64,000 nucleotides of DNA from NCBI GenBank assembly GCA_010015805.1, contig ML978125.1:1-64000 (forward strand), in the 5' to 3' direction. Below the pieces are notes generated by a model. It ran no database searches, was not told where the DNA came from, and saw only the letters and a program-made list of their open reading frames with translations. Made by a program: the position numbers and the translations under genes. Below, in pieces: positions 1-11,299 of this stretch (positions are counted from its first letter, which is position 1; the number at the start of each line of letters is the position of its first letter). The DNA comes from Rhizodiscina lignyota. Lineage: Eukaryota > Ascomycota > Dothideomycetes > Aulographales > Rhizodiscinaceae.

Positions 1-1755
1 TTAGCATACCTCTTAATCGTCTTACCCTACTACCTCACGTTTAATAGCTTCTTATTCGATATCTCGCCCGTCTCTCTCCTATTTACATAACATATAGCTA
101 TAAAACCTACAACTTCTAGCTGTACTACCTTTTACGCCTCCTAAATAACTATCTATACTATATTATACACCCTAACTAACTCCTACTCCCTTCTCGCATC
201 TATTATACTACTACTTTTACTATTACTTTTACTATTACTTTCGCTGTTACTACTTTTACTACTACTATTATCGCTACTATCGTCGCTACTACTACTATTA
301 CTATCGCTATCGCTCCTATCTCTATCTACTAGCATCTCCGCTATCTTGACTAACTACCTACGGTTAAACCCCTCTAAATACCTCGCCTATCCCGCCCTCC
401 TTAACTACATCTATAGTATATATCTATTCGTGTTAGCCTAGACTATTACCCTCTCCTCCTTAGCCTCTTACTTTAACCGCTTGTCTGCTAATATAAAAAC
501 CCTCTCTATCTGCCGCCTCGTAACGCGCTATGTCTACTTATCCCTATTAACTGTACTTTCTCCTTTATCTCCCTTACCCTTACCCCCTAGCCTCGCCGTT
601 ACCTTAAACAACCGCTACTACCCTCCTATCCTAAAAAACTACTAGTAATATACACCTACCGTCTATATCTCGTGCTCTTACGCCTCCGCAATAGCTAACC
701 TCGTCGCCCTACCGCGGCCGCGCCTGTTTACCTACCTATACTCCCTCTTATAATACTCCTATATATACTGTACCCTATAGTGTATAAATCCGTACTTACT
801 ATACCTAAACCTATTATCCTATAACTACAAACTGGCTAATAGCGCTAATATAGGCTCTAGGAACATAACGCCCTTATATACGTCTACTACATCTACTATA
901 CTAGCCGCTACACTCGCGATCGCCTTATAGGCCTTTACTATCGTCTTAGCCCTATACCTCTTATCTAAATACGATCGGACGTTAGCCTTAATAATAGCGT
1001 ACCTGTACTACCTGCAAATAATTACCTTGTACTATAGTAAATACTCGAAATAATCGCTAAAACCTGCTATCTCTCCCCTAATCTTTTAATCTCCCTCCCT
1101 CCTTAGTTCTACTATAGGTTCTTCCTTAACTAACGACTAGGGCAACTATTAAATAGCCTTCTAAATTTAATAATGTGTCTTATTATCTACTTAAATCCCT
1201 AATATTCTCCCCTTTTTCTCATTTCGTAGCTTTAACGCTTTAGCCCTAGCCGCGCTACGCGCGCACGCGCCCGCCCTACTCAAAACACGCGACTGCGAAA
1301 CTACTTCGTACTGCGGAAACGGGCGTGTACTACCCTATTACCCTACTATATTCGACTACAGCTTACCCGCCTTTAACTACAATTTACTTACTACTATCCT
1401 ACCTACCTACTACGTCCGACTACGACTTGTTTTACTTACTACATACTACACTAAACTACTCGCTCAGATTACGTGACCGCGAACACGAAAACTCCTACAT
1501 ACTATAGACTACGGCTATAACGTAACAACGCGCCGTAACCCTAATAGTTCTAACTACATAGCTAGATTAGGCGCGACTAGGACTATATTTCTACATGCTT
1601 AAAACCCGCCTACAGGCGCTACTTTACTACTTTCTCACAAATTACTTTAACCCTAAACCCTAAATCACCCCGACCCCCTCCTTATCCTGCCGGCGCTAAA
1701 TTTGTTAGTAGGCTTAAATCACTTCGAGTCGAAGTAATTATATAGTACAAGTTAG
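1..1755 (-). pseudogene. RIP-degraded OrsD/TLH-like gene, copy I, N-terminal part (cut by left window edge)
   Basis: This is the first copy of a 1,755-bp unit that recurs at 4,169-5,923 and 7,433-9,207 in the same orientation. In the minus direction it holds the 5' flank and the N-terminal coding part of the gene described for copy II. That part includes a serine/aspartate-rich stretch (about 190-340), read on the plus strand as an ACT-rich tract. CpA and TpG are almost gone and the frame is closed by TAG/TAA codons throughout, as expected after RIP. The gene body would continue beyond position 1. No function is expected. Confidence 0.7.
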
Positions 1756-4700
1756 CCTAACTAACTTCTACAACTACTTCCTTATGTCTGTCTTCTGTAT
1801 CGCTACCTACCTCCTAAACTCTTCTTTCTCCGCCTGCTACCTCCTACGGGCCGCTACTAAACCCTGCTCGGCTAGCTCCTACAATACCGATTCGAACATT
1901 AAAAACTTATGCTACTCCTTACTAACCTTCTAAAACATGACCTGCTGCGCTATAGTATAGAATAGCAACTTATTAACGCCCCTACTATATATACCCTCCC
2001 CTATCTACGCGCTATAGCCTGTCTACAAATAGAATCCGACCTCTCTCTAATTAAACCCGTTAATATGCTGCCCCTCCCCCTTCTCGTCCTCTCTCTACTA
2101 CCTACTATCCTTATCTCCTCTCGTAATAGCTTAGATAATAGCCTTATTATTAATATACTGCCTGTAAATCGCCTTGCTACTATACCTCTAATATATAATA
2201 TTTATCCTTACCCCTAAATATGTTATACTAGCCTTCTAGATCGCCTTTCTAACCCTATCCGTGTCCTAATACACCGTCTTTATTAATAGTAGCTACTATC
2301 TATCCTCTCTATTATCCCTTTCTTCTCCTCCTCCTCCTTCTTACCGTCTTCTCCCTCTTATCTTTAGGCCCTGCTACGCCTATTCTAGCTTTAGCTCCTA
2401 TAAAAACGGGCTGCGGCCGCTTCTACTACTACTAGCGATATTTCTACTATTATTGCCGGCGATATTACCGCTACCATCTCCTTTAACCTCTACCGCCGCC
2501 ACTACCGCCGCTACTATCGATATAACGGTAGAAACACTCTCTAACCTGTCCTAAAACAGCCTTACCAACTATAAATCGTATAATAATAACGACCTGACCT
2601 CGTGTAGCAAATACCGGTAGATTACCTTCTCCCTACTACTAAACCCTATACTCTTATAGTACTATACTATATATACTACTATCCTATCCTCTACGAAAAT
2701 GCCTCTACCCGCGCTGTCCACGCCGTTCTTATACCGTACCGTAACGATCTCTATACCCCTAGCCGGCTATCCTCCTATTATATGCATTAATACTAATAAA
2801 TCCTGCTTATACGCGTCTAAATCCTTCTTATACTACTAGATCCTATCTTTCTTCTATACAACCGGATCGCCGCTATTCTACTACTACCGCTACTACTACT
2901 ACTACTAGCTTCTATAGATTATATTATGCGTAGCCTTAGTATTAACAAACTCCTTACGTAACTGCCGCTCCCCTATAACTCTGTCTACTATCTACTTACT
3001 ACTATCGACGCCGCTAAACGCCTCTCTATTCCGCCTATTATCTACGAAACTCTACCTAACCCTTATCTCCACTATATTATCTACTATCTAGTCTATCTTT
3101 ACTAGTAGTAACCGCATCGTCGTATCCGCGCTATTAGGCCGGCCCTCGTTATCGACATGTAACAATAATAACCTCCTCTTAAACCTTAACTATAACGCGT
3201 ATACTAACCTATAGATTATCGCCTGTAAATCCGGCATACTAAAATTAATATAGCTGTATAATAACCTATCGCTAACCTAATCTACTACTCCGTCTACTAC
3301 TATACTATAATATACCTTTAACCTGTACGTCCTTAATATTAAAACCTAATTTATCGGCGTTAGCTTGCCGCTAAATGCGGTTAACGTTATAAACCTGTAT
3401 ACTATCTCCTACACTAACTAGAAATAGGTTAGCGCCTTCTTTAATGCCTCTACCCGGCTAAAACCTTACTCTTCCCTTATCTCTTTAATTACTACTTCCC
3501 TTATTAACTTCGCATAGTATAAAACTAATATCTTAGTGACTGTAACGACTGCTAACAATGCTCGCGTCGCCTTAGACAGCCCTTTCTACGCGTAATCCTC
3601 ATCTAACCCTAAAACCGCCAATCCGCTGACGATGCCGTTTGTATATGCGTCGTCCTGCACGTCGTGGTCTAACAATGCGATCAAAAACTCTAATATCGCC
3701 GCTTCCACCTCACCGTCTTCTTTATCTCCTTCCCTTTCTTCCTCTCCTTACTCCTACTCTTACTCCTACTCTTGCCCCCGCCCTTATACCTTCTTACCCT
3801 ACTCCTCTTCACGCCTAATAGCCTGTCTAACCTATATTAATACTCTAACCTATCTACTAGTTAATCTATACGGTAGTCTTTTCTACCTAATACTATTTTC
3901 TGCCTCTTCTCTCCCGTCCCTCCCTCCTCGCCTTCTTCCCTCTCGCCTGGCCCTTTCGATCTCTATACGCATCTCCTTATCTGACCCCGAATCCCTTTCT
4001 GAATCTTCCTCTAAATCCTCTTCTGCTGGCCCTGTCGACGCGTCCCCCGACCCGCTATTACTATCGCTACTACTACTACTCCTACTACTCTTCCTCCCCC
4101 TCCCCCCTTTTATCGCCTTTAGCAAACCCTATATCCTCTAAATATAACAAACTACCTTATACTAAACCTTAGCGTACCTTTTAATCGTCTTACCCTATTA
4201 CCTTACGTTTAACAGCTTCTTATTTAATATCTCGCCTGTCTCTCTCCTATTTATATAATATACAGCTATAAAACCTACAACTTCTAGCTATACTACCTTT
4301 TACGCCTCCTAAATAACTATCTATACTATATTATATACCCTAACTAACTCCTACTCCCTTCTTACATCTATTATACTACTACTTTTACTATTACTTTCAC
4401 TATTACTTTCGCTATTACTACTTTTACTACTACTATTATTACTACTATCGTCGCTACTACTACTATTACTATTACTATCGCTCCTATCTCTATCTACTAG
4501 TATCTCTACTATCTTAACTAACTACCTACAGTTAAACCCCTCTAAATACCTTGCCTATCCCGCCCTTCTTAACTACGTTTATAGCACGTATCTATTCGTA
4601 TTAGCCTAGACTATCGCCCTCTCCTCCTCGGCCTCTCGCTTCAACCGCTCGTCTGCCGACATGAAAACCCTCTCCATCTGCCGCCTCGTGACGCGCTGTG

Positions 4701-5923
4701 TCTGCTTATCCCCATTAACTGTACTTTCTCCTTTATCTCCCTTACCCTTACCTCCTAGCCTTGCTATTACCTTAAACAACTACTATTACCCTCCCGTCCT
4801 AAAAAACTACTAGTAATACACGCCTACTGTCTACATCTTATGCTCTTACGCCTCCGTAATAGCTAACCTTATCACCCTACCGCGGCCGCGCCTATTCGCC
4901 TACCTATACTCCCTCTTATAATACTCCTACATATACTACACCCTACAGCATATAAATCCGCACTCGCTATACCTAAACCCGTTATCCTATAACTATAAAC
5001 TGGCTAATAGCGCTAATATAGGCTCTAGGAACACGATACCCTCATATACGTCTACTATATCTACTATACTAGCCGCTATACTTACGATCGCCTTATAGGC
5101 CTCTACTATCGTCTTAGCCCTATACCTCTTATCTAAATGCGATCGGACGTTGGCCTTAATAACGGCGTACCTGTACTACCTGCAAATAATTACCTTATAC
5201 TATAGTAAATGCTCGAAATAATCGCTAAAACCTACTATCTCTCCCCTAATCTTTTAATCTCCCTCCCTCCTTAGTTCTACTATAGGTTCTTCCTTAACTA
5301 ACGACTAGGGCAACTATTAAATGGCCTTCTAAATTTAATAATACGTCTTATTATCTACTTAAATCCCTAATATTCTCCCCCTTTTCTTATTTTATAGCTT
5401 TAACGCTTTAGCCCTAGCCGCGCTACGCGCGTACGCGCCCGCCCTACTTAAAACACGCGACTGCGAAACTACTTCGCGCTGCGGAAATAGGCGTATACTA
5501 CCCTATTACCCTACTATATTCAACTACAGCTTACCCGCCTTTAACTACGATTTACTTACTACTATCCTACCTACCTACTACGTCCGACTACGACTTGTTT
5601 TACTTACTACGTACTACGCTAAACTACTCGCTCGGATCACGTGACTACGAATACGAAAACTCCTATATACCGCGGACTACGGCTATAACGCAACAACGCG
5701 CCGTAACCCTAATAGTTCTAACTATATGGCTAGATCGGGCGCGACTAGGACTATATTTCTATACGCTTAAAACCCACCTACAGGCGCTACTTTACTACTT
5801 TCTCGTAAATCACTTCGACCCTAAACCCTAAATCACCCCGACCCCCTCCTTATCCTACCGGCGCTAAATTTGTTAGCAGGCTCAAATCACTTCGAGTCGA
5901 AGTAATTATATAGTACAAGTTAG
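1756..5923 (-). pseudogene. RIP-degraded OrsD/telomere-linked-helicase-like gene, copy II (fullest copy)
   Basis: Read right to left, this copy has a 5' flank (about 5,400-5,923), a cysteine-bearing segment near 4,905-4,990 (CGFICCR then RGRGRV) like the OrsD-type zinc finger, a Ser/Asp-rich linker (about 4,370-4,480), and a second acidic/serine-rich stretch open at 3,883-4,125. Conserved blocks I remember from the N-terminal half of fungal telomere-linked RecQ-type helicases follow: TLTAFSGK and ILRTYRLKV near 3,300-3,400, HVDNEGRPNSAD near 3,120-3,170, ARGIEIVTVRYKN near 2,740-2,785, and HKFLMFESVL near 1,880-1,915. The frame then ends near 1,780 without any DEAD/DEAH or Walker motif, so this version lacks a helicase motor. 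Many TAG/TAA codons stand where Trp or Gln would be expected, the RIP pattern. The family call rests on memory and needs a profile search. It is a repetitive, dead gene; a subtelomeric origin is an inference. Confidence 0.65.
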
Positions 5924-8900
5924 TACCGTACTACGTATACTACTATCCTATCCTCTACGAAAATACCTCTACCCGCGCCGTCCGCGCTATTCTTATACTA
6001 TACTATAACAATCTCTATACTCCTAGCTAGCTATCCTCTTATTATATGTATTAATACTAATAAATCCTGCCTATACGCGTCTAAATCCTTCTTATACTAC
6101 TAGATCCTATCTTTCTTCTATATAACTAGATCGCTACTATTCTACTACTACTACCGCTACTACTACTACTAGCTTCTATAGATTATATTGTGTGTAGCCT
6201 TAGTATCGACAAACTCCTTATATAACTACTACTTCCCTATAACTCTGTCTACTATCTACTTACTACTATCGACGCCGCTAAACGCCTCTCTATTCCGCCT
6301 ATCATCTATAAAACTCTACTTAACCCTTATCTCCGCCGTATTATCTACTATCTAGTCTATCTTTACTAGTAGTAACCGCGTTGTCGTATCCGCGCTATTA
6401 GGCCGGCCCTCGTCGTTAATATATAATAATAATAACCTTCTCTTAAACCTTAACTACGACGCGTGTACTAACCTATAGATTATCGCCCGTAAATCTAGTA
6501 TACTAAAACTAATGTAGCTATATAATAACCTGTTACTAACCTAATCTACTACTCCGTCTGCTACTATACTATAATATACCTTTAACCTATACGTCCTTAA
6601 TATTAAAACCTAATTTATTAGCGTCGGCTTACTACTAAATGCGGTTAACGTTATAAACCTATATACTATCTCCTACGCTAACTAGAAATAGGTTAGCGCC
6701 TTCTTTAATGCCTCTACCCAGCTAAAACCTTACTCTTCCCTTATCTCTTTAATTACTACTTCCCTTATTAACTTCGCGTAGTATAAAACTAATATCCTAG
6801 TAACTGTAATAACTACTAATAATACTTATATCGCCCTAAACAGCCTTTTCCACGTATAATCCTTATCTAACCCTAAAACCGCCAATCCGCTAACGATGCT
6901 ATTTATATATGCGTCGTCCTATACGTTATAGTCTAATAATACGATTAAAAACTCTAATATTACTACTTCTACCTTACTATCTTCTTTATCTCCTTCCTTC
7001 TCTTCCTCTTCTTACTCCTACTCTTACTCCTACTCTTGCCCCTACCCCTATACCTTCTTACCCTACTCCTTTTTACGCTTAATAGCCTATCTAACCTATA
7101 TTAATACTCTAACCTATCTACTAGTTAATTTATATAGTAGTCTTTTCTACCTAATACTATTTTCTACCTCTTCTCTCCTATCCCTCCCTCCTTACCTTCT
7201 TCCCTCTTACCTAGCCCTTTTAATCTCTATATATATCTTCTTATCTAACCCTAAATCCCTTTTTAAATCTTCCTTTAAATCCTCTTCTACTAGCCCTATT
7301 AACGCGTCCCTTAACCTACTATTACTATTACTACTACTACTACTCCTACTACTTCTTCTCCCTCTTCCCCCTTTTATCGCCTCTAGTAAACCCTATATCC
7401 TCTAAATATAATAAACTACCTTATACTAAACCTTAGCGTACCTTTTAATCGTCTTACTTTACTACCTTACATTTAATAGCTTCTTATTTAATATCTTACC
7501 TATCTCTCTTCTATTTATATAACATATAGCTATAAAACCTACAACTTCTAGCTATACTACCTTTTACGCCTCCTAAATAACTATCTATACTATATTATAT
7601 ACCTTAACTAACTCCTACTCTCTTCTTATATCTATTATACTACTACTTTTACTATTACTTTCGCTATTACTTTTACTATTACTACTTTTACTACTACTAT
7701 TATTACTACTATTATCGCTACTACTACTATTACTATCGCTATTACTCCTATCTCTATCTACTAGTATTTTCGCTATCTTAACTAACTACCTATAGTTAAA
7801 CCCCTCTAAATACCTTACCTATCCTACCCTCTTTAACTATGTCTATAGTATGTATCTATTCATATTAGCCTAGACTATCGCCCTCTCCTCCTTAGCCTCT
7901 TACTTTAACTACTTATCTACTAATATAAAAACCCTCTCTATCTACTACCTTATAACGCGCTATATCTACTTATCCCTATTAACTGTACTTTCTCCTTTAT
8001 CTCCTTTATCCTTACCCCCTAGCCTTACTATTACCTTAAACAACTGCTACTACCCTCCTATCCTAAAAAACTACTAGTAATATACGCCTACTATCTATAT
8101 CTCGTACTTTTATACCTCTATAATAGCTAACCTCGTCGCCCTACTACGGCCGCGCCTATTTACCTACTTATACTCTTACCTATAATACTTCTACATATCC
8201 TCCTATGTGTAGTATATATGTCCGCACTTATTATACTAATAACTATTATCCTATAACTATAAACTAGCTAATAGCGCTAATATAGGCTCTAGATACTAGA
8301 CCTTCTCGCGTATAACTACGATGTCTTCTACTATAATACTACTTACTTCTACTATAATCGCCCTACGCGCGTCTACTATTAACTTACTCTTATACTTCTA
8401 GCTTAAATGTAAACTTATACTACTCCTAATAACGGCGTACCTATACCTCCTATAAATAATCGCCTTATACTACGGTAAATACTTAAAATAATCGCTAAAA
8501 CTTGCTATCTCTCCCCTAATCTTTTAATCTCCCTCCCTCCTTAGTTCTACTATAGGTTCTTCCTTAACTAACAACTAGGGCAACTATTAAATAGCCTTCT
8601 AAACTTAATAATACGTCTTATTATCTACTTAAATCCCTAATCTTCTCCTCCTTTTCTTATTTTATAGCTTTAACGCTTTAGCCCCTAGCTATACTACGCG
8701 TATATACCCGCCCGCCTACCCTGCTTAAAACACGCGACTACGAAACTACTTTCGTACTACGGAAATAGGCGCGTACTACTCTATTAACCTACTATATTTA
8801 ACTATAGCTTACCTACCTTTAACTATAATATACTACCTACTATCCTACCTACTTACTACGTCCGACCGCGACTTATTTTGCTTACTACGTACTACGCTAA

Positions 8901-9207
8901 ACTACTAATCCTACTTAGATCACGTGACCGCGAATATAAAAACTCCTATATACTGCGGACTATAGCTATAACGTAATAATGTACTATAACCCTAATAGTT
9001 CTAACTATATAGCTAGGTTAGGCGCGGCTAAAACTGTATTTCTATATACTTAAAACCCGCCCCTAGGCGCTACTTTGCTACTTTCTCGCAAATTAGGTTC
9101 GACTCTAAACCCTAAATCGGTCTAACCCCCTCTTTATCCTACTAGCGCTAAATTTGTTAGTAGGTTTAAATCAGTTCGACTTGAACTAGTCGTATAGTAC
9201 GAGTTAG
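5924..9207 (-). pseudogene. RIP-degraded OrsD/TLH-like gene, copy III, with 904-bp internal loss
   Basis: Third copy of the same gene in the same orientation. Its N-terminal unit is 7,433-9,207 and its body is 5,924-7,432. Against copy II the body lacks the stretch equivalent to 1,756-2,659 (904 bp), which codes the C-terminal third. The body therefore abuts the 5' flank of copy II directly. RIP is heavier here than in copy II: the zinc-finger segment near 8,180-8,260 has lost more of its codons. The right end at 9,207 shares the tail GAGTTAG/AAGTTAG with the other two units. Confidence 0.6.
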
Positions 9208-11299
9208 GGGTTTATAGAGCTAATTCTTATAGCGCCGGAAAGTGCGCGTAGAGGCGCATATTACGCTATTAAAACTGCGGCATTCCGTCGACGCGAAGGC
9301 GGGATATATAGTAGGGAAGAAGCTAGTCTGTCTTTTAGGCGCGCGGTAGTTAATCCTTCTATAGCCTTAACGTTAAATCTCCGCTAAGATTAAGGACATC
9401 TTAGCGCGCCTAGGGGGGTTACGGCCCTACTAAAGCCTATCTTCCTATAGCCCCTATTAGTAATATAGAGGTTGCCTAGGATTGGCCGCTATATTGCTAG
9501 AAGCTATTCTACTATATATAAAAGAAAGCGTAAATAGCTAGAGTAGGGTTAGTACCTTTATATTTAATTATAACCTTATATAGACAGACTAGGCTTACCT
9601 CTTAGCTCCTTTTCTGTCTATCTCCTCCTCTCCTTTTTAGTCCGCTTAGCGATAGTTTATAGTCTTTAGACTACCTCTAGACTTGCGTTTGTAGCTTAGG
9701 TTACGTGATATTTCGGAGAGAAAGACTTAGTTCTTACCTCTTAAAGGGTCTAGGGCCTTAAGCCTCTTACTAGCTTACTACTACTAGACTAAAGGGCTAT
9801 AAGAAGCTTAGTCGCTTCTTATATAGGTCTTTTAAGTGCCTTTAGCTAACTTAAAGCCAACGCGCTAACTGTAATAACATTATAAATAGTAGTACTCTCT
9901 TATAGAAGAGAGTCGACTTCTAATAGCTTTAGTTAAAGTACTAAGGTAGGATAACTACTATAGCTACCGCCTACTACTAGAGTAAAGGGTCCCCCTCTCT
10001 CGGCTAGTTCCTTTAGTTAATCGCGTATAAAGTAGGATAGGCGAGCGAGGGCGAAGGGGCTTAAGGGCTAAGAGGGTATATAGAGGTTAATACGCCCGCC
10101 TCTACTTCTACTAGGGGTACTACCTTAAGTTAAAAGAATATTTCTCTAGACTCTTACCTCTATACTTTACCTTACCTTACTAGACTCTATCTATCTATTA
10201 ATAAGGTCTTATATCCTTTTCTAGGGAGTACGCTTAGTGCGTAAGCTTATATACAACGCTCTTTAAGCGCTCTTTTAAAAGCGTACACTTAGTAAACTAG
10301 CTTTAATCTAGCGCTTTCTTAGCGCCTCTCTAAAGGGGTATACTTAGTATATAAGCTTATATGTAACGCTCTTTAGGCGCTCTTTTAAGAGCGTGTACTT
10401 AGTAAATTAGCCTTAATCTAGCGCTTTTTAGGCGCCTCTCTAGAAGGGTATACTTAGTATACAAGCGTTAATATAGTGCGTCCTTACTACCCTCTTCCTT
10501 AGGGAGGATCCTACCTTAGCCTTTACTAGCTTTCGACCCTTTTAGGTCCTTTACTAGATCTAGAGGGCCTAGAAGGCGCGCCTTAGCTACTTCTCCTCTT
10601 TTAGAGAGGATTCGACCTCGGTCTTTACTAGCTTCTAGGCTATTTTAGGTACTTTACTATATTTAAAAGGCCTTAAGGCTATAAATAAGGAGGTATATAT
10701 ATAGCCCTACTTAGAGAGGATTCGACCTTAGTCCTTACTAGCTTCCGGCTTTTAAGATACTTTGCTAGACTTTAAGCTAGGTAGAGAGTTACGATCTAGA
10801 TATACTTAAGGAACTTAGAAGCGTACTTAACGTACAAGCTTGTATTTAACCTTCTTTAGGCGCCCTTTTAAGAAGGTACGCGTAGCGCGTAAGCTAATCT
10901 CTACTAGACTAGATAGAGTTACTACTATTATACTTCTTAGTTATCCTACTATCTTTACGCGATTTTATAGGAAAGAATAGTAGGCTTTATTAAGGGAGAT
11001 ATATATAGCCTTACTTAAAGAGGATTCGACCTCGGTCTTTACTAGCTTCTAGCCTTTAAGGTACCTAGCTAGCCTCTTCTATATAGGGTATACTACTACT
11101 ACTAGTAAAGTAGTAAAGCGATTGTTTACTACTAGGGCTATTCTTTTATACCTTGTACTAGTACTCTACTATACTACCTATAGTAACGATCGCTCTTAGC
11201 AATCTACTCCTCCTACTCTACCTTACTCTAGCTTATCTAGGGTAGTAGCGCTAGAGGCCTACTTAGCTAGTACCTCTTCTATAGCTACGCCTAGTAGTT
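9208..11299. repeat. RIP-degraded non-coding repeat with 110-bp tandem units
   Basis: No open frame is supported here. Three phased units start at 10,229, 10,339 and 10,449 with a 110-bp period, each opening with TA(C/T)(G/A)CTTAGT followed by AAGC and holding GCGCTCTTTTAA and AATCTAGCGCTTT. A second motif, GAGGATTCGACC followed by TTACTAGCTTC, recurs near 10,610, 10,727 and 11,030, with a diverged copy near 10,505. CpA/TpG depletion matches the neighbouring copies. The parent element is not recognised. Confidence 0.5.

Noticed and set aside
1647-1667. CCCTAAACCCTAAA stretch (also near 5,820 and 9,105) as interstitial telomere repeat
   Set aside because: Only two imperfect units per copy, spaced CCCTAAA rather than CCCTAA, and present identically as part of each duplicated unit. 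It is probably ordinary sequence of the repeat after CpA to TpA change.
3632-4141. 169-codon plus-strand open frame rich in serine and proline
   Set aside because: It is the antisense of the acidic/serine-rich coding stretch on the minus strand; the minus-strand reading fits the rest of the gene copy.
1-5923. The 1,755-bp units as long terminal repeats of a retroelement flanking an internal body
   Set aside because: The units continue the same reading frame as the body (zinc-finger and Ser/Asp-rich N-terminus), lack TG...CA ends and primer-site features, and no reverse transcriptase, integrase or protease text is present. A tandem gene array explains them better.
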